From positions 1 to 55,694 of the forward strand of contig NZ_AYXG01000197.1 in the NCBI RefSeq assembly GCF_000564855.1: 55,694 nt of DNA, in the 5' to 3' direction. The notes beneath the pieces are model-generated. The model ran no database searches. It worked only from the letters and a program-made list of their open reading frames with translations, and had not been told where the DNA came from. Both the position numbers and the translations under genes were made by a program. This DNA is from Actinokineospora spheciospongiae (GTDB taxonomy: Bacteria > Actinomycetota > Actinomycetes > Mycobacteriales > Pseudonocardiaceae). This document shows, in pieces, positions 1-8,100 of this stretch (its first letter is position 1; each line of letters starts with the position of its first letter).

Positions 1-29
1 GGGTGTGGGGGGTGTCCTAGGGTCGGCGC

Positions 30-569
30 ATGTCGAGTCCGTTGGTGCCGGGTGTCGGGGAGTTGTTCGAGGCGGAGGTGGACCGGGCGGCTTGGCGGCG
101 GACGTTGCGGCCGTGGTCGGCGGGTGGGGTCGCCGGGGTCGTGGTGGGGGTCGGGTTGGTCGTGGTGGGGTGGCCCTGGCCGGTGCTGGGGTGGGTGGTG
201 GTGGGTGCGGTGGTGCTGGTGGTGGGGGCGAAGGTGGCGGGGTACGTGGCGCGGCGCAAGCGGCGGGCCACGTCGCTGACGGTGGACCGGGTGGGGGTGC
301 GGGTGCCCACGGGTCGGGGGCCGGTGTTCCTGCCGTGGGAGTCGTTGCGGTCGGTGGTCGTCGACGGGGTGACGTTGCGGTTCCGGGTGCGCCCGGCCAT
401 CACCCCCGGTTCCCCCGGGGTGTTGGGGTTGCACCGGCGCGATGCGTGGCCGGTGGCGTCGGGGCCGGGGTTGCCGGTGGACACCCGGTTGTTCACCCGG
501 GAGCTGACCGAGATCGTGGCGGCGGTGCGGTTGTACTCCGGTGACTGCGTGCGCATCGCCGACGCTTGA
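30..569 (+). CDS. Small membrane protein with PH-like domain
   Basis: This is a 179-residue protein with two closely spaced hydrophobic segments at about residues 30-66, broken by a W-P-W-P turn. A basic R-R-K-R-R stop-transfer stretch follows. The soluble remainder contains a short all-beta region reading LTVDRVGVRVP, then FLPWESLRSVVV. That pattern is typical of small bacterial PH-like membrane proteins, so the protein is probably inner-membrane with a cytoplasmic C-terminal domain. Start is ATG at 30, with a weak TAGGG about 10 bases upstream. Codon choice is unusual for the window: coding-strand G-rich, with many TTG, GTG and GGG codons, shared with the next gene. Function is unknown. Its position beside the peptide-modification island may be coincidental. 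Confidence 0.75.
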   Translation: MSSPLVPGVGELFEAEVDRAAWRRTLRPWSAGGVAGVVVGVGLVVVGWPWPVLGWVVVGAVVLVVGAKVAGYVARRKRRATSLTVDRVGVRVPTGRGPVFLPWESLRSVVVDGVTLRFRVRPAITPGSPGVLGLHRRDAWPVASGPGLPVDTRLFTRELTEIVAAVRLYSGDCVRIADA

Positions 570-685
570 GGATCACTCAGTCGGCGGCGGTCACCCACAG
601 CCTCATGATCACTACACTCTGCGAGAACTCGGGGGTGTTCGGCCCCCGGTGGGTGATGGCGATCGTGTGAAGGGGTGTTCGGGCT

Positions 686-1477
686 GTGGTGATCACGCCG
701 GAGACGCGTAGACCCGGGTCGCCGTTGTTGGACCTGGTCCGGTTGACCCGGGTGCTGCGCCTGGGGGAGGGGTCGGCGTCGGTCGGGGTGGGGGTGGTGG
801 CCGCCGCGGAGGAGGTGCCGGTGCTGACCGGGGCGGTGGGGCGCGACGGGTTGGCGGTGGGGGTGCGGTGCCCGTGGCGGTCGCGGGTGGTGCCCGCGCG
901 GGGGTGCCCGCCGGGGGAGTTGGCGGTGGCGTTGCGGGAGGTGCTGCGGGGGCCGAGCCGGGTGCTGGTGGTGGCGTCCTCGGCGCGGGTGGGGCCGCGG
1001 TCGCACCGGGTGGCGTTGACCGCGGCGCTGGACGCGGCCGCGGGGCGGGGTGTCCCGGTGTTCGCCGCGGCGGGCACGACGCGGTGCGCGGTGACCGCGC
1101 ACCCGTGGGTGGTGCCGGTGTACTCGTGCTCGGTGACCGGGCGGCCCAGTTGGTTCGTGGAGTGGGCCGAGGATTCCGAGGAACCGGTGGAGGGTTTCGA
1201 GGAGGACCCGGTGGGGGGTGACCCGGAGGCGGCGCCGCGGGGGTTGTTGGCGCCGGGGCAGGAGGTGCCGGGCCCGTACGGGCGGGCCACCGGCAACGGG
1301 GTGGCCGCGGCGGTGGTGGCCGCGACCGCGGCGCTGCTGTGGTCGTTGGCGCCGTCGGTGCCGGGGTCGGTGCTGCGTTCGGCGCTGCTGGTGGGGGCGA
1401 CCACCCCCCGCCGGTGGGCGCCGCCGTTGTTGGACGCGCAACGGGCGTGGGAGTTCGTCGCCCGCGGCGTGGCCTGA
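686..1477 (+). CDS. Subtilase-fold pseudoenzyme (S8-like, catalytic residues missing)
   Basis: The 263-residue product follows the C-terminal two thirds of the subtilase fold. A strand and helix read VLVVASS...ALDAAAGRGVPVFAAAG, matching the region around the oxyanion asparagine (normally AAGN, here AAGT). Next comes LLAPGQEV, matching the APG loop. Then ATGNGVAAAVVAATAALLWS stands where active enzymes have GTS-hA-P-hVAG. The nucleophile position is G-N-G rather than G-T-S, and no D-[ST]-G or H-G-T motif is present, so all three catalytic residues appear lost. There is no signal peptide or C-terminal membrane helix, so this is not a mycosin. GTG start at 686. It is probably a binding or scaffold protein, perhaps for the peptide made by the neighbouring fxs-type genes; that link is inference. 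Confidence 0.7.
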   Translation: MVITPETRRPGSPLLDLVRLTRVLRLGEGSASVGVGVVAAAEEVPVLTGAVGRDGLAVGVRCPWRSRVVPARGCPPGELAVALREVLRGPSRVLVVASSARVGPRSHRVALTAALDAAAGRGVPVFAAAGTTRCAVTAHPWVVPVYSCSVTGRPSWFVEWAEDSEEPVEGFEEDPVGGDPEAAPRGLLAPGQEVPGPYGRATGNGVAAAVVAATAALLWSLAPSVPGSVLRSALLVGATTPRRWAPPLLDAQRAWEFVARGVA

Positions 1478-1498
1478 CCCTCAAGTTGAGGTTGAGGG
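1478..1498 (+). terminator. Short stem-loop after the subtilase-like gene
   Basis: CCCTCAA at 1478-1484 pairs with TTGAGGG at 1492-1498 (7 bp, 7-base loop) directly after the stop codon and before the convergent GNAT gene. There is no real T-run, so terminator activity is tentative. GTTGAG recurs several times to 1580. Confidence 0.4.
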
Positions 1499-1550
1499 TT
1501 GTGTGGTCAAGGGCGGGTTGAGGGTGCGGTCGGGCCTGTGGATGGGCTGG

Positions 1551-2285
1551 TCAGGGGTGGTTCAGGTGGTGGTTGAGGGTTTGCGGGGCGGGTCGGGTGG
1601 TCGCGGGGGGCAGGCCGAACATCGGCAGGCACTGCGCGACTCCGTGCAGGGTCACCGCGACCGTGCGGTGGGCCGCCCAGGCTTGCCGGGTCAGGCGCAG
1701 CCGCTGATCGATCGCCACGGCGCCGCGCACGACGCGCCGCTCGATGCCGTCGGGTGCGTAGCCGAGCCTGCGCGAGACCCCCAGCGAGGCGGGGTTGTCG
1801 GTGAACGCCGCCGAGCGGGCCTCCCGGGCGCCCAGGCCCTCGAACGCCAGGTGCAGCACCGCGGCGCGCATCTCGGTGCCGATGCCGCGACCGTGGTGCG
1901 CCCGCCCCAGCCACGACCCGGTCACCACCTCCCCGGTCACGGCCAGGTCGGTCGCCGAGAGGCCCTGCATGCCCACCACCACCCCCTCGCACACCACCAC
2001 CAGCGGCAACGACCAGTCCCGCGGTGTCCACGCCCCCAACGTCCGCCAGTGGTGCTGCACCACCGCGAGCGCCACCTGCCCCGGCGGGGCATCGGTCCAC
2101 GGCACGACGAAGGGCATCGTGGCCGGGTCGTGCACGCCGCCCGCGGCCAAGTGGGCCAGGGCGGTGAGCTGCTCGGGGTCGGGCAGGCACAGGTGCAGGC
2201 GCGGGGTGCGCAGGTGCAGCCCGGCGGGGGTGAACACGTCGGTGGGCATCGGCCCATGCTGGAGCAGGTGGGGCGCGGCGGTCAC
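1551..2285 (-). CDS. GNAT-family N-acetyltransferase (RimJ-like)
   Basis: The 244-residue protein has the GNAT layout: LRTPRLHLCLPD at the N-terminus, a beta-strand hydrophobic core PLVVVCEGVVVGMQGL, then a VTGSWLGRAHHGRGIGTEMR acetyl-CoA pyrophosphate loop (Q/R-x-x-G-x-G/A type, here GRGIGT) and a SLGVSRRLGYAPDG motif near the end. It resembles acetyltransferases acting on amino termini or small amines. GTG start at 2285, six bases after the stop of the HExxH gene, suggests translational coupling; an internal ATG at 2249 is the alternative. As the third gene of the fxsB-hexxh-gnat operon it could acetylate the matured peptide or give self-protection, but this is inference. The extended C-terminal tail is family-atypical. 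Confidence 0.85.
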   Translation of the reverse strand: MTAAPHLLQHGPMPTDVFTPAGLHLRTPRLHLCLPDPEQLTALAHLAAGGVHDPATMPFVVPWTDAPPGQVALAVVQHHWRTLGAWTPRDWSLPLVVVCEGVVVGMQGLSATDLAVTGEVVTGSWLGRAHHGRGIGTEMRAAVLHLAFEGLGAREARSAAFTDNPASLGVSRRLGYAPDGIERRVVRGAVAIDQRLRLTRQAWAAHRTVAVTLHGVAQCLPMFGLPPATTRPAPQTLNHHLNHP

Positions 2286-2290
2286 CCGGT

Positions 2291-3466
2291 TTAGCCCCGG
2301 CGGTGCTCAAGACCCCAGCGGTGTTCGAAGCGGGCGCGGTGGGCGCGCAGCAGGTCCTCGGCGTCGGCCTCGGCGCGGGTGGGCACCGGCACCCGGGCGA
2401 AGCGGGCCGCCGCGGCGGCGATCCCGGCGACGAAGCGGCGCCCGACCGCGGTCAGCGGGGCGGTGGCCAGCACGGCGGCGGTGGCGGTGACCGCGGCGCG
2501 CCAGCGGGCGAACTCGCGGTCGGCGTGCGGGCCGGACCCGGTGGCGCGGCGGGTGTGCCAGAACGCGGTGACCCCCAGGTGGGCGTAGGTGCCGTGCAGC
2601 AGGCCGGGCAGGGGGCGGGGGTCCGGGCGCCACGGGGCGTAGAAGGTGTCCGCGCACGGCGCGGTCAGCGGGTGCAGGTCCATCACCGCGGTGAGCTTCG
2701 CGTGCTGGGTCTCGTGGGTCAGGGTGGCCGCGGTGGCCTCGGGGTCGTCCCCGGCGGAGAGGAACACGCACCCCAGGGCGTCGGCGAGGGTGGCGCTGGT
2801 CTGCGACCCGGGTGGGGGTGCCAGGGCGGTGGCGGTGGTGGTGATCGCCGCGGTCTCCGCGGCGGCGTCGGGGTGGTCGCGGGCCAGCAGCGCCCACCCG
2901 GCGGCCACCCGGCCCGCCCACCGCGGCGGTGGGGGGCAGGCGCCGAGGTCGGCGGGCAGCAGGTCCGGGGGCCAGTCGGCGGCGACGACCTCGGCGGCAC
3001 CGCCGGGGCGCAGCACCGGGAACGGCGACCAGGGCAGGGTGTCGGTGCGGTGGCGGCCTGCGATCGCGGTGGTGGCGGTGCCCAGCGACGGCAGCACCCC
3101 CGCCCGGGTCGGCGGGAAGGACAGCACCGCGGGCACCCCGGCGCGCACCGCGGCCGCCGCCGCCACCCACGCCAGGTCCGCCGCCCGGCCGTGGCCGCGC
3201 ACCGCCCGCGCCGTGGCCCACGCCCCCACCAGCGGGTCGTCGAGGACCCGGTCCACCGCGGCCGGGGCCGCCGCGCGCACCGCGCCCAGGGCGCGGAAGG
3301 CGGCGGTGGCGTCGGGGTCACCGGTGATCGACAGCCGCAGCAGGCCCAGGGTGCGGGAGCGGCGGGCGGCGACCAGGGCGCGCACCGCTGCCTCGCCGCC
3401 GCCCCCGGCGGCGAGGGCGTCGAGGGTCGCCGGGGCCACGGTGTGCCGGGGCAGGGCGCGGGTCAC
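2291..3466 (-). CDS. HExxH-motif peptide-modification enzyme (aKG-HExxH-type beta-hydroxylase family)
   Basis: The 391-residue protein carries HETQH at 251-255 inside an A-T-L-T-H-E-T-Q-H-A-K-L block, and a second conserved block LLHGTYAHLGVTAFW at about 289-303. These mark the family first named for its HEXXH motif beside radical SAM maturases, members of which are now assigned as 2-oxoglutarate-dependent peptide beta-hydroxylases rather than metalloproteases. The N-terminal 240 residues are alanine-rich and helical, without a signal peptide, so it should act in the cytoplasm. The GTG start overlaps the fxsB stop (GTGA at 3466-3463), so both enzymes are made together and probably work on the same precursor. 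Expected activity: hydroxylation of a side-chain carbon of the precursor encoded at 4760-5017. Family placement is firm; substrate is inferred. Confidence 0.82.
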   Translation of the reverse strand: MTRALPRHTVAPATLDALAAGGGGEAAVRALVAARRSRTLGLLRLSITGDPDATAAFRALGAVRAAAPAAVDRVLDDPLVGAWATARAVRGHGRAADLAWVAAAAAVRAGVPAVLSFPPTRAGVLPSLGTATTAIAGRHRTDTLPWSPFPVLRPGGAAEVVAADWPPDLLPADLGACPPPPRWAGRVAAGWALLARDHPDAAAETAAITTTATALAPPPGSQTSATLADALGCVFLSAGDDPEATAATLTHETQHAKLTAVMDLHPLTAPCADTFYAPWRPDPRPLPGLLHGTYAHLGVTAFWHTRRATGSGPHADREFARWRAAVTATAAVLATAPLTAVGRRFVAGIAAAAARFARVPVPTRAEADAEDLLRAHRARFEHRWGLEHRRG

Positions 3467-4569
3467 CGCAGGTGTTCCAGGTCCGCGGCCAGGCGGGTGC
3501 TCGCGTGGGTGATCAGCCGGGTCAGGTCCGGGCAGTACACCGACGGGTTGTCCAACCCGGACCCGGCGCGGTGGCGGTGGGCGGGTTGCCCGCCGCCGCA
3601 GACCCGCAGCAGTGGGCACGCCGCGCACGTCGGGCACACCGGCGGCGCGGGGGCCAGGGCGGCGTCGAAGGGGTCGCGGTGCACGCTCAGGCCGGTCGCG
3701 GCGGCGGTGGGGACGGTGGCGGCGAGGATGTCGGAGCGGGCGATGCCGCCGTCGGTGTCGACGACCACCTGCGGGGACGGGTCGGTGCCCAGGCCCTCCA
3801 CCGTGGACTCCCCGCCCAGCAGCAGGTCGAGCAGGGCGTCGAACAGGCGCACGGAGGTGGGGCCGGGGGCGGCGGTGTACCAGTGCTCGAAGATCGTGAC
3901 CAGCCAGTCGCCGTAGGGGGTGCGGGTGGGGTCGGGGGCGCGGCCCGGGGGTGGGGTGTCCCAGGTGCCGTGCGGGAGCAGGTAGTCGAGCACCGGTGGG
4001 GCGGACCCGGTCAGGGCGGTGTGGGTGGCCAGCGGGTCGGCGGTGGGGTCGATGACGCACAGCAGCCCGCCGAAGACGTGCCGGTAGGGGCCGGTCAGTG
4101 CTGTGAGGCGTTCGGTGACCGCGGCGTGGGTGCCGTGCCCGGAGTGGGTGCGGCGGTGGCGGTCGTGCCCGGCGGCGGTGCCGTCGAGGCTGACCCCCAC
4201 CCGCACCCCGAACTCGGCGAACAGGTCCAGGAAGGCGGTGTCGAGCAGCAGCCCGTTGGTCTGCACGGCGAAGTCCACCCGGGCGGGCACCCGGTCGCGG
4301 GCGCGGGTCAGCACCCGGCGCAGGGCCGCCACCCCCGCCAGCAGGGGCTCACCGCCGTGCAGCACCACCTGCACCGCGTCGAGGCCGTGGGCGGCGGCGT
4401 GCTCGGCGACGCGGTCCACCGCGGCGTCGGCGGTGCCCGGGGCCATCGCCCGGGGCTTGGCGCGCCAGGACCCGTCGCCCATCTCGTAGACGTAGCAGTA
4501 GTCGCAGGCCAGGTTGCACCGGCCGTGGACCTTCAGCACGAACTGGCGCACCGGCCGCGGCCCGGTCAT
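3463..4569 (-). CDS. fxsB: FxsB-type radical SAM/SPASM peptide maturase
   Basis: The 368-residue radical SAM enzyme has C18-x3-C22-x2-C25 (GRCNLACDYCYVYEM) for the SAM-binding [4Fe-4S] cluster, then VVLHGGEPLL and VGVSLDG strands. A C-terminal SPASM-like cysteine set begins at about residue 312 (CPTCAACPLLRVCGGG, then VYC). CYVYEM followed by tryptophan is characteristic of FxsB and other three-residue cyclophane-forming maturases, which join an aromatic ring carbon to the beta carbon of the residue two positions later. ATG at 4569 is preceded by GGAGGAGGG at good spacing, so the upstream in-frame extension is rejected. Divergent from the precursor gene and coupled by GTGA to the HExxH gene. 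Expected to act on the F-x-N C-terminus of the precursor. Confidence 0.9.
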   Translation of the reverse strand: MTGPRPVRQFVLKVHGRCNLACDYCYVYEMGDGSWRAKPRAMAPGTADAAVDRVAEHAAAHGLDAVQVVLHGGEPLLAGVAALRRVLTRARDRVPARVDFAVQTNGLLLDTAFLDLFAEFGVRVGVSLDGTAAGHDRHRRTHSGHGTHAAVTERLTALTGPYRHVFGGLLCVIDPTADPLATHTALTGSAPPVLDYLLPHGTWDTPPPGRAPDPTRTPYGDWLVTIFEHWYTAAPGPTSVRLFDALLDLLLGGESTVEGLGTDPSPQVVVDTDGGIARSDILAATVPTAAATGLSVHRDPFDAALAPAPPVCPTCAACPLLRVCGGGQPAHRHRAGSGLDNPSVYCPDLTRLITHASTRLAADLEHLR

Positions 4570-4630
4570 CCCACCCTCCTCCCGGGGGCCACCCGTCCGG
4601 GTGGCGTGAGCGGTCATCATTCCCGGCCCG

Positions 4631-4660
4631 TGCGGTGACCGGCGGGTTCTCGTCACCGCA
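4631..4660. promoter_or_regulatory. Inverted repeat in the fxsA/fxsB divergent promoter region
   Basis: TGCGGTGAC (4631-4639) and GTCACCGCA (4652-4660) form a perfect 9-bp inverted repeat with a 12-base spacer. It lies in the 190-bp gap between the maturase (start 4569, minus) and the precursor (start 4760, plus), well placed as an operator controlling both. No linked regulator gene is obvious. Confidence 0.45.
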
Positions 4661-4759
4661 GTACCCGATCGGCTCATCCCCGTGTCGGGTGGCCGCGCGC
4701 GATACCATGGGTGGCAGGCACACCACGGGGTGTGACGATCCGGGGGAGGGGGGCGTGCC

Positions 4760-5017
4760 GTGGACGCCCGACGCGCCGAGCACGCCGACACCACCGCAGA
4801 CCGCGGCACCGACACCACCGAGGCCACCGGCGGGCCGGGCGGCGGCGGGACCGGGGCCGCGGCGGATGGGGGTGCGGCGGGGTTGCCCGACCTCACCGGG
4901 CTCGACTTCGCCGACCTGGAGGCCATGCCGGAGTCGGTGCTGCGCGCCGCGCTGCGCCGGGTGCTGGCCGACGGCGGTGCGCCGAGCAGGTTCGCCGCGT
5001 TCCAGAACTCCCTCTAG
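4760..5017 (+). CDS. fxsA: FxsA-like ribosomal peptide precursor with variant C-terminus FQNSL
   Basis: An 85-residue acidic leader-type peptide. The first 40 residues are low-complexity Gly/Ala/Thr/Asp. Then LPDLTGLDFADLEAMPESVL forms a likely maturase-recognition helix, and the protein ends SRFAAFQNSL. FxsA precursors classically end F-x-S-x-x. Here the equivalent positions read F81-Q82-N83-S84-L85, so the crosslinked acceptor would be asparagine instead of serine; a second aromatic triplet F78-A-A precedes it. F-x-N is an accepted three-residue cyclophane core in related triceptide families. GTG start at 4760 with a purine-rich GGGGGAGGGG upstream. Divergent from fxsB, upstream of fxsT, with a stem-loop after the stop. 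The FxsA assignment rests on the C-terminus, size and neighbours. Confidence 0.85.
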   Translation: MDARRAEHADTTADRGTDTTEATGGPGGGGTGAAADGGAAGLPDLTGLDFADLEAMPESVLRAALRRVLADGGAPSRFAAFQNSL

Positions 5018-5047
5018 GGTGTTGCGACGATCGGGTGATCTTGGTCG

Positions 5048-5071
5048 CCGGGGGGCATCGGGAACCCCCGG
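5048..5071 (+). terminator. Stem-loop between precursor and fxsT
   Basis: CCGGGGG (5048-5054) pairs with CCCCCGG (5065-5071) across a 10-base loop, 30 bases after the precursor stop. There is no T-run. A partial terminator here would leave much more precursor than FxsT transcript, as is common in peptide clusters. Confidence 0.45.
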
Positions 5072-5125
5072 GCGGGAGTCTCCTCAAGACGGGACACGTC
5101 GGCGCGGGTGGGATGTGGGAATCGG

Positions 5126-8100
5126 ATGAGCGGACGTCGGGAGGCGGTCGGGCAGGCCGCGGTCACCGTGTTCGCCGCGGCCGCGGTCCGGCCGGGGCGC
5201 GCCGACGCGGTGGCCAACCTCGCCGTGCTGCTGGCCGCCGCCGGGCGCCGGGTCCTGGTGCTGGACTGGTCCACCGAGAGCCCCCCGGTGCGGGAGTTCC
5301 TCGACCCGTTCCACACCGACACCGCCGAGGTGCCCGCCGCGCTGTGGGCGGGGCTGCTGGCCATGGTGCCCGCCCACGCCCGCCCGGCCGGGGTCGGGCC
5401 GCTGGAGCGGTTCACCGTGCCCGGGCTGGCGGGGCCGGTGGACCTGATCTGCACCGGCACCCCCGGTGGGCTGCCCGACTTCGTCACCGCCACCGCCTCC
5501 CCCGCCGCGTCGGGGGACCTGCGCGGGCTGCTGACCGAGTCCGACTACGACGACGTGCTGGTGCTGCTGCCCGCCGGGCGCGACCCCGACCGGCTCGCCG
5601 CCGCCGCGGCCCTGGGCGACCTGGCGGTGGTGGTCTTCGCCGGGGGGCCGCGGGCGGTGGCCGCGGCGGTGGAGGTGGCCACCGGGTTGCGGCGGGCGGC
5701 GACCGTGCGCGTCGACGTGGTCGCCCTCGCCGCCCCGTTCCCCGCCGGGGACGACCCCGAGCAGGCCGCGCAGGCCCGCACCGACATCCACCGGGCCTTC
5801 GCCCCCATCACCGCCGAACAGGCCGACGCCCCACCGGTCGACGGGCATCTGGAGTTGCCCGCCTGGCGCCACGACGACCCGTTCGCGCTGCTGGCGGTCC
5901 TGGTGGAGTCCCCCGACACCGCCCCCGCGGTCCTGGCCGGGCACGCCGCGCTCGCCGAGGTCGTCACCGGGCACGGGCTGCCCACCGCCGACGGGGTGCC
6001 CGCCGCCACCCGCGCCACCTACCGGCGCGCGTTCGGGTTGCCCACCGACGGTGAACCCGACCGGGTCCTCGTCGCCGCCGCCCCCGCCCACCGGCCCTGG
6101 TCGGACTGGGTGCGCGACCAGCTCGCCCGCGCCGGGGCCCGCACCCGCGACCTCGCCGACCCCGGCGACTGGCTCGACCCGGGGGCGCCGGTGGCGCCGT
6201 CGGTGCTGGCCATCACCGCGGGCGACACCGACCCACCCGGCCTCGACGCGCTCGCCGGGCGGGGGCTGCGCACCCACCGGTTCACCCCCGCCCCCACCCC
6301 CGAGGGGCCCGTGGGCCCGGCCGGGCGGCGCAGCGCCACCGAGCACGCCGACCGGGCCCGGTCGGCCATGCTGCGCGCCCTGGGCCTGGTCGAGCGGCGC
6401 ACCGACTTCGCCGGGCCCGCCCCCCGGCTGCCCGGACTGGCCCCGGCCCGCTTCGGCGCCCCCGGCCTCAACCCGCGGCTGACCCCCCGCGACACCGACA
6501 TCAACGCCCTGCGCGACCGGTTCACCCGGGCCGGGGAACGGCGCACCATCGTCACCGTCACCGGGGCCGCCGGGGCGGGCAAGAGCCAACTGGCGCTGGC
6601 CTACGCCCACCGCTTCGCCTACGACTACGACCTGGTGTGGTGGGTGCCCACCCACGACCGGCAACGGGCGTTCGTCGCCCTGGCCGGGCTCGCCGCCGGG
6701 ATGGGGCGCGCGGGCGGGCACCAGGCCAGGGCGGCGCTGCGGGCACTGGCCACCGACCCCGCCTGCAGGCGGTTCCTGCTGGTGTTCGACGACGTGCCCG
6801 CCGACGACGACCTCGAGGACCTGCTGCCCGAGGGCGGCACCGGGCACATCCTCATCACCACCCGCTCCGCCCTCGACAGCACCGTCGAACTCACCGGCAT
6901 GGTCGCGGGCGAGGCGGTGGCCCTGCTCACCGGCGCCGTGCCCGGGTTGACCGCCGAGCACGCCGCCGCCGTGGCCGAAGCCCTCGACCACCGCCCCTAC
7001 GCCCTGGAACTGGCCGGGTGCTGGCTGCGGGAGACCGTGGAAGCGCTGTGCTCGGCCGGGGCCGCCGTCGCCGCGGCCGCCGACCACGCCGCGGCCGACC
7101 TCGTCGCCGAACTCACCCGCCCCGCCGACACCCACACCCCGCACCGGGCCCACGACCCCGCCGGGTGCCGCATGACCGAGCACACCCTGGCCACCCTCGC
7201 CGAGACCACCCTGGGGCGGGTGACGCTGCTGCTGGTGCGCATGGGGGCGTTCCTGTCCGCCCAGGGGGTGGCGCTGGGGTTGATGCGGTCGCGGCCGCTG
7301 GTGGCCGCGGTGGCCGACCTCGCCGCCGACGACGCCCTGGCCCTCGACGCCACCCGCGTCGACCGGGCCCTGCGGCTCGGCGAGCGCTACGGGCTGCTGG
7401 AGGTCGACTGGGGCAACCGGGCCCGGGTGCACCTGGGCAACACCCTGCAGGGCATCGTCGCCGACCTCATGGGCCCCGACGAGCGCGAGGCCACCCGGGC
7501 CACCCTGCTGCGGTGCCTGGCCCGCTACGCCCCCGCCGAGACCGCCGACGAGGCCGGGTCCGCCGACCGCTTCGCCGAACTGCAACGCCACGTGCTGCCG
7601 TCGGGGGCGCTGGGCAGCGACGACCCGCAGGTGCGGCGGTGGCTGGTCAACCAGGTGCGGTACCTGTACCTGCACCGCGGCGAGTACGGCATCCTCGACG
7701 CCGCCCTCGACATCGGCGCCGGGGTCCTCGACGACTGGGCCGCCCGCTTCGGCGTCGACGACCCGCTGCGGCTGCGGCTGGCCGGGCAGCTTGCCAACCT
7801 CGCCCGCGACCTGGGTCACCGCCGCCGGGCCCTCGACCTCGACCGCGACACCCTCGCCCGGCAACGGGCCCGCCCCGACTCCGCCGGGGACCTGCCCACC
7901 CTGGCCACCGCCCGCGGTCTCGGCGGGGACCTGCGCGGCCTGGGCCGCTTCGCCGACGCCCTCGTCGAGGACCAGGTCACCTGGGAGGGTTACGTCCGCG
8001 AACTCGGCGAGGACCACCCCCAGACGCGGCGGGCGGCCAACAACCTCGCGGTGTCGCGGCACCTGTCCGGTGACACCGAGGGCGCCCTGCGCGTGGAGGA

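Noticed and set aside
686-1477. Mycosin of a type VII secretion system
   Set aside because: No signal peptide, no C-terminal membrane helix, no active-site residues and no Ecc genes nearby.
4570-4926. N-terminal extension of the radical SAM enzyme
   Set aside because: The ATG at 4569 has a strong ribosome binding site and matches the family N-terminus; the extension also runs into the divergent promoter and precursor start.
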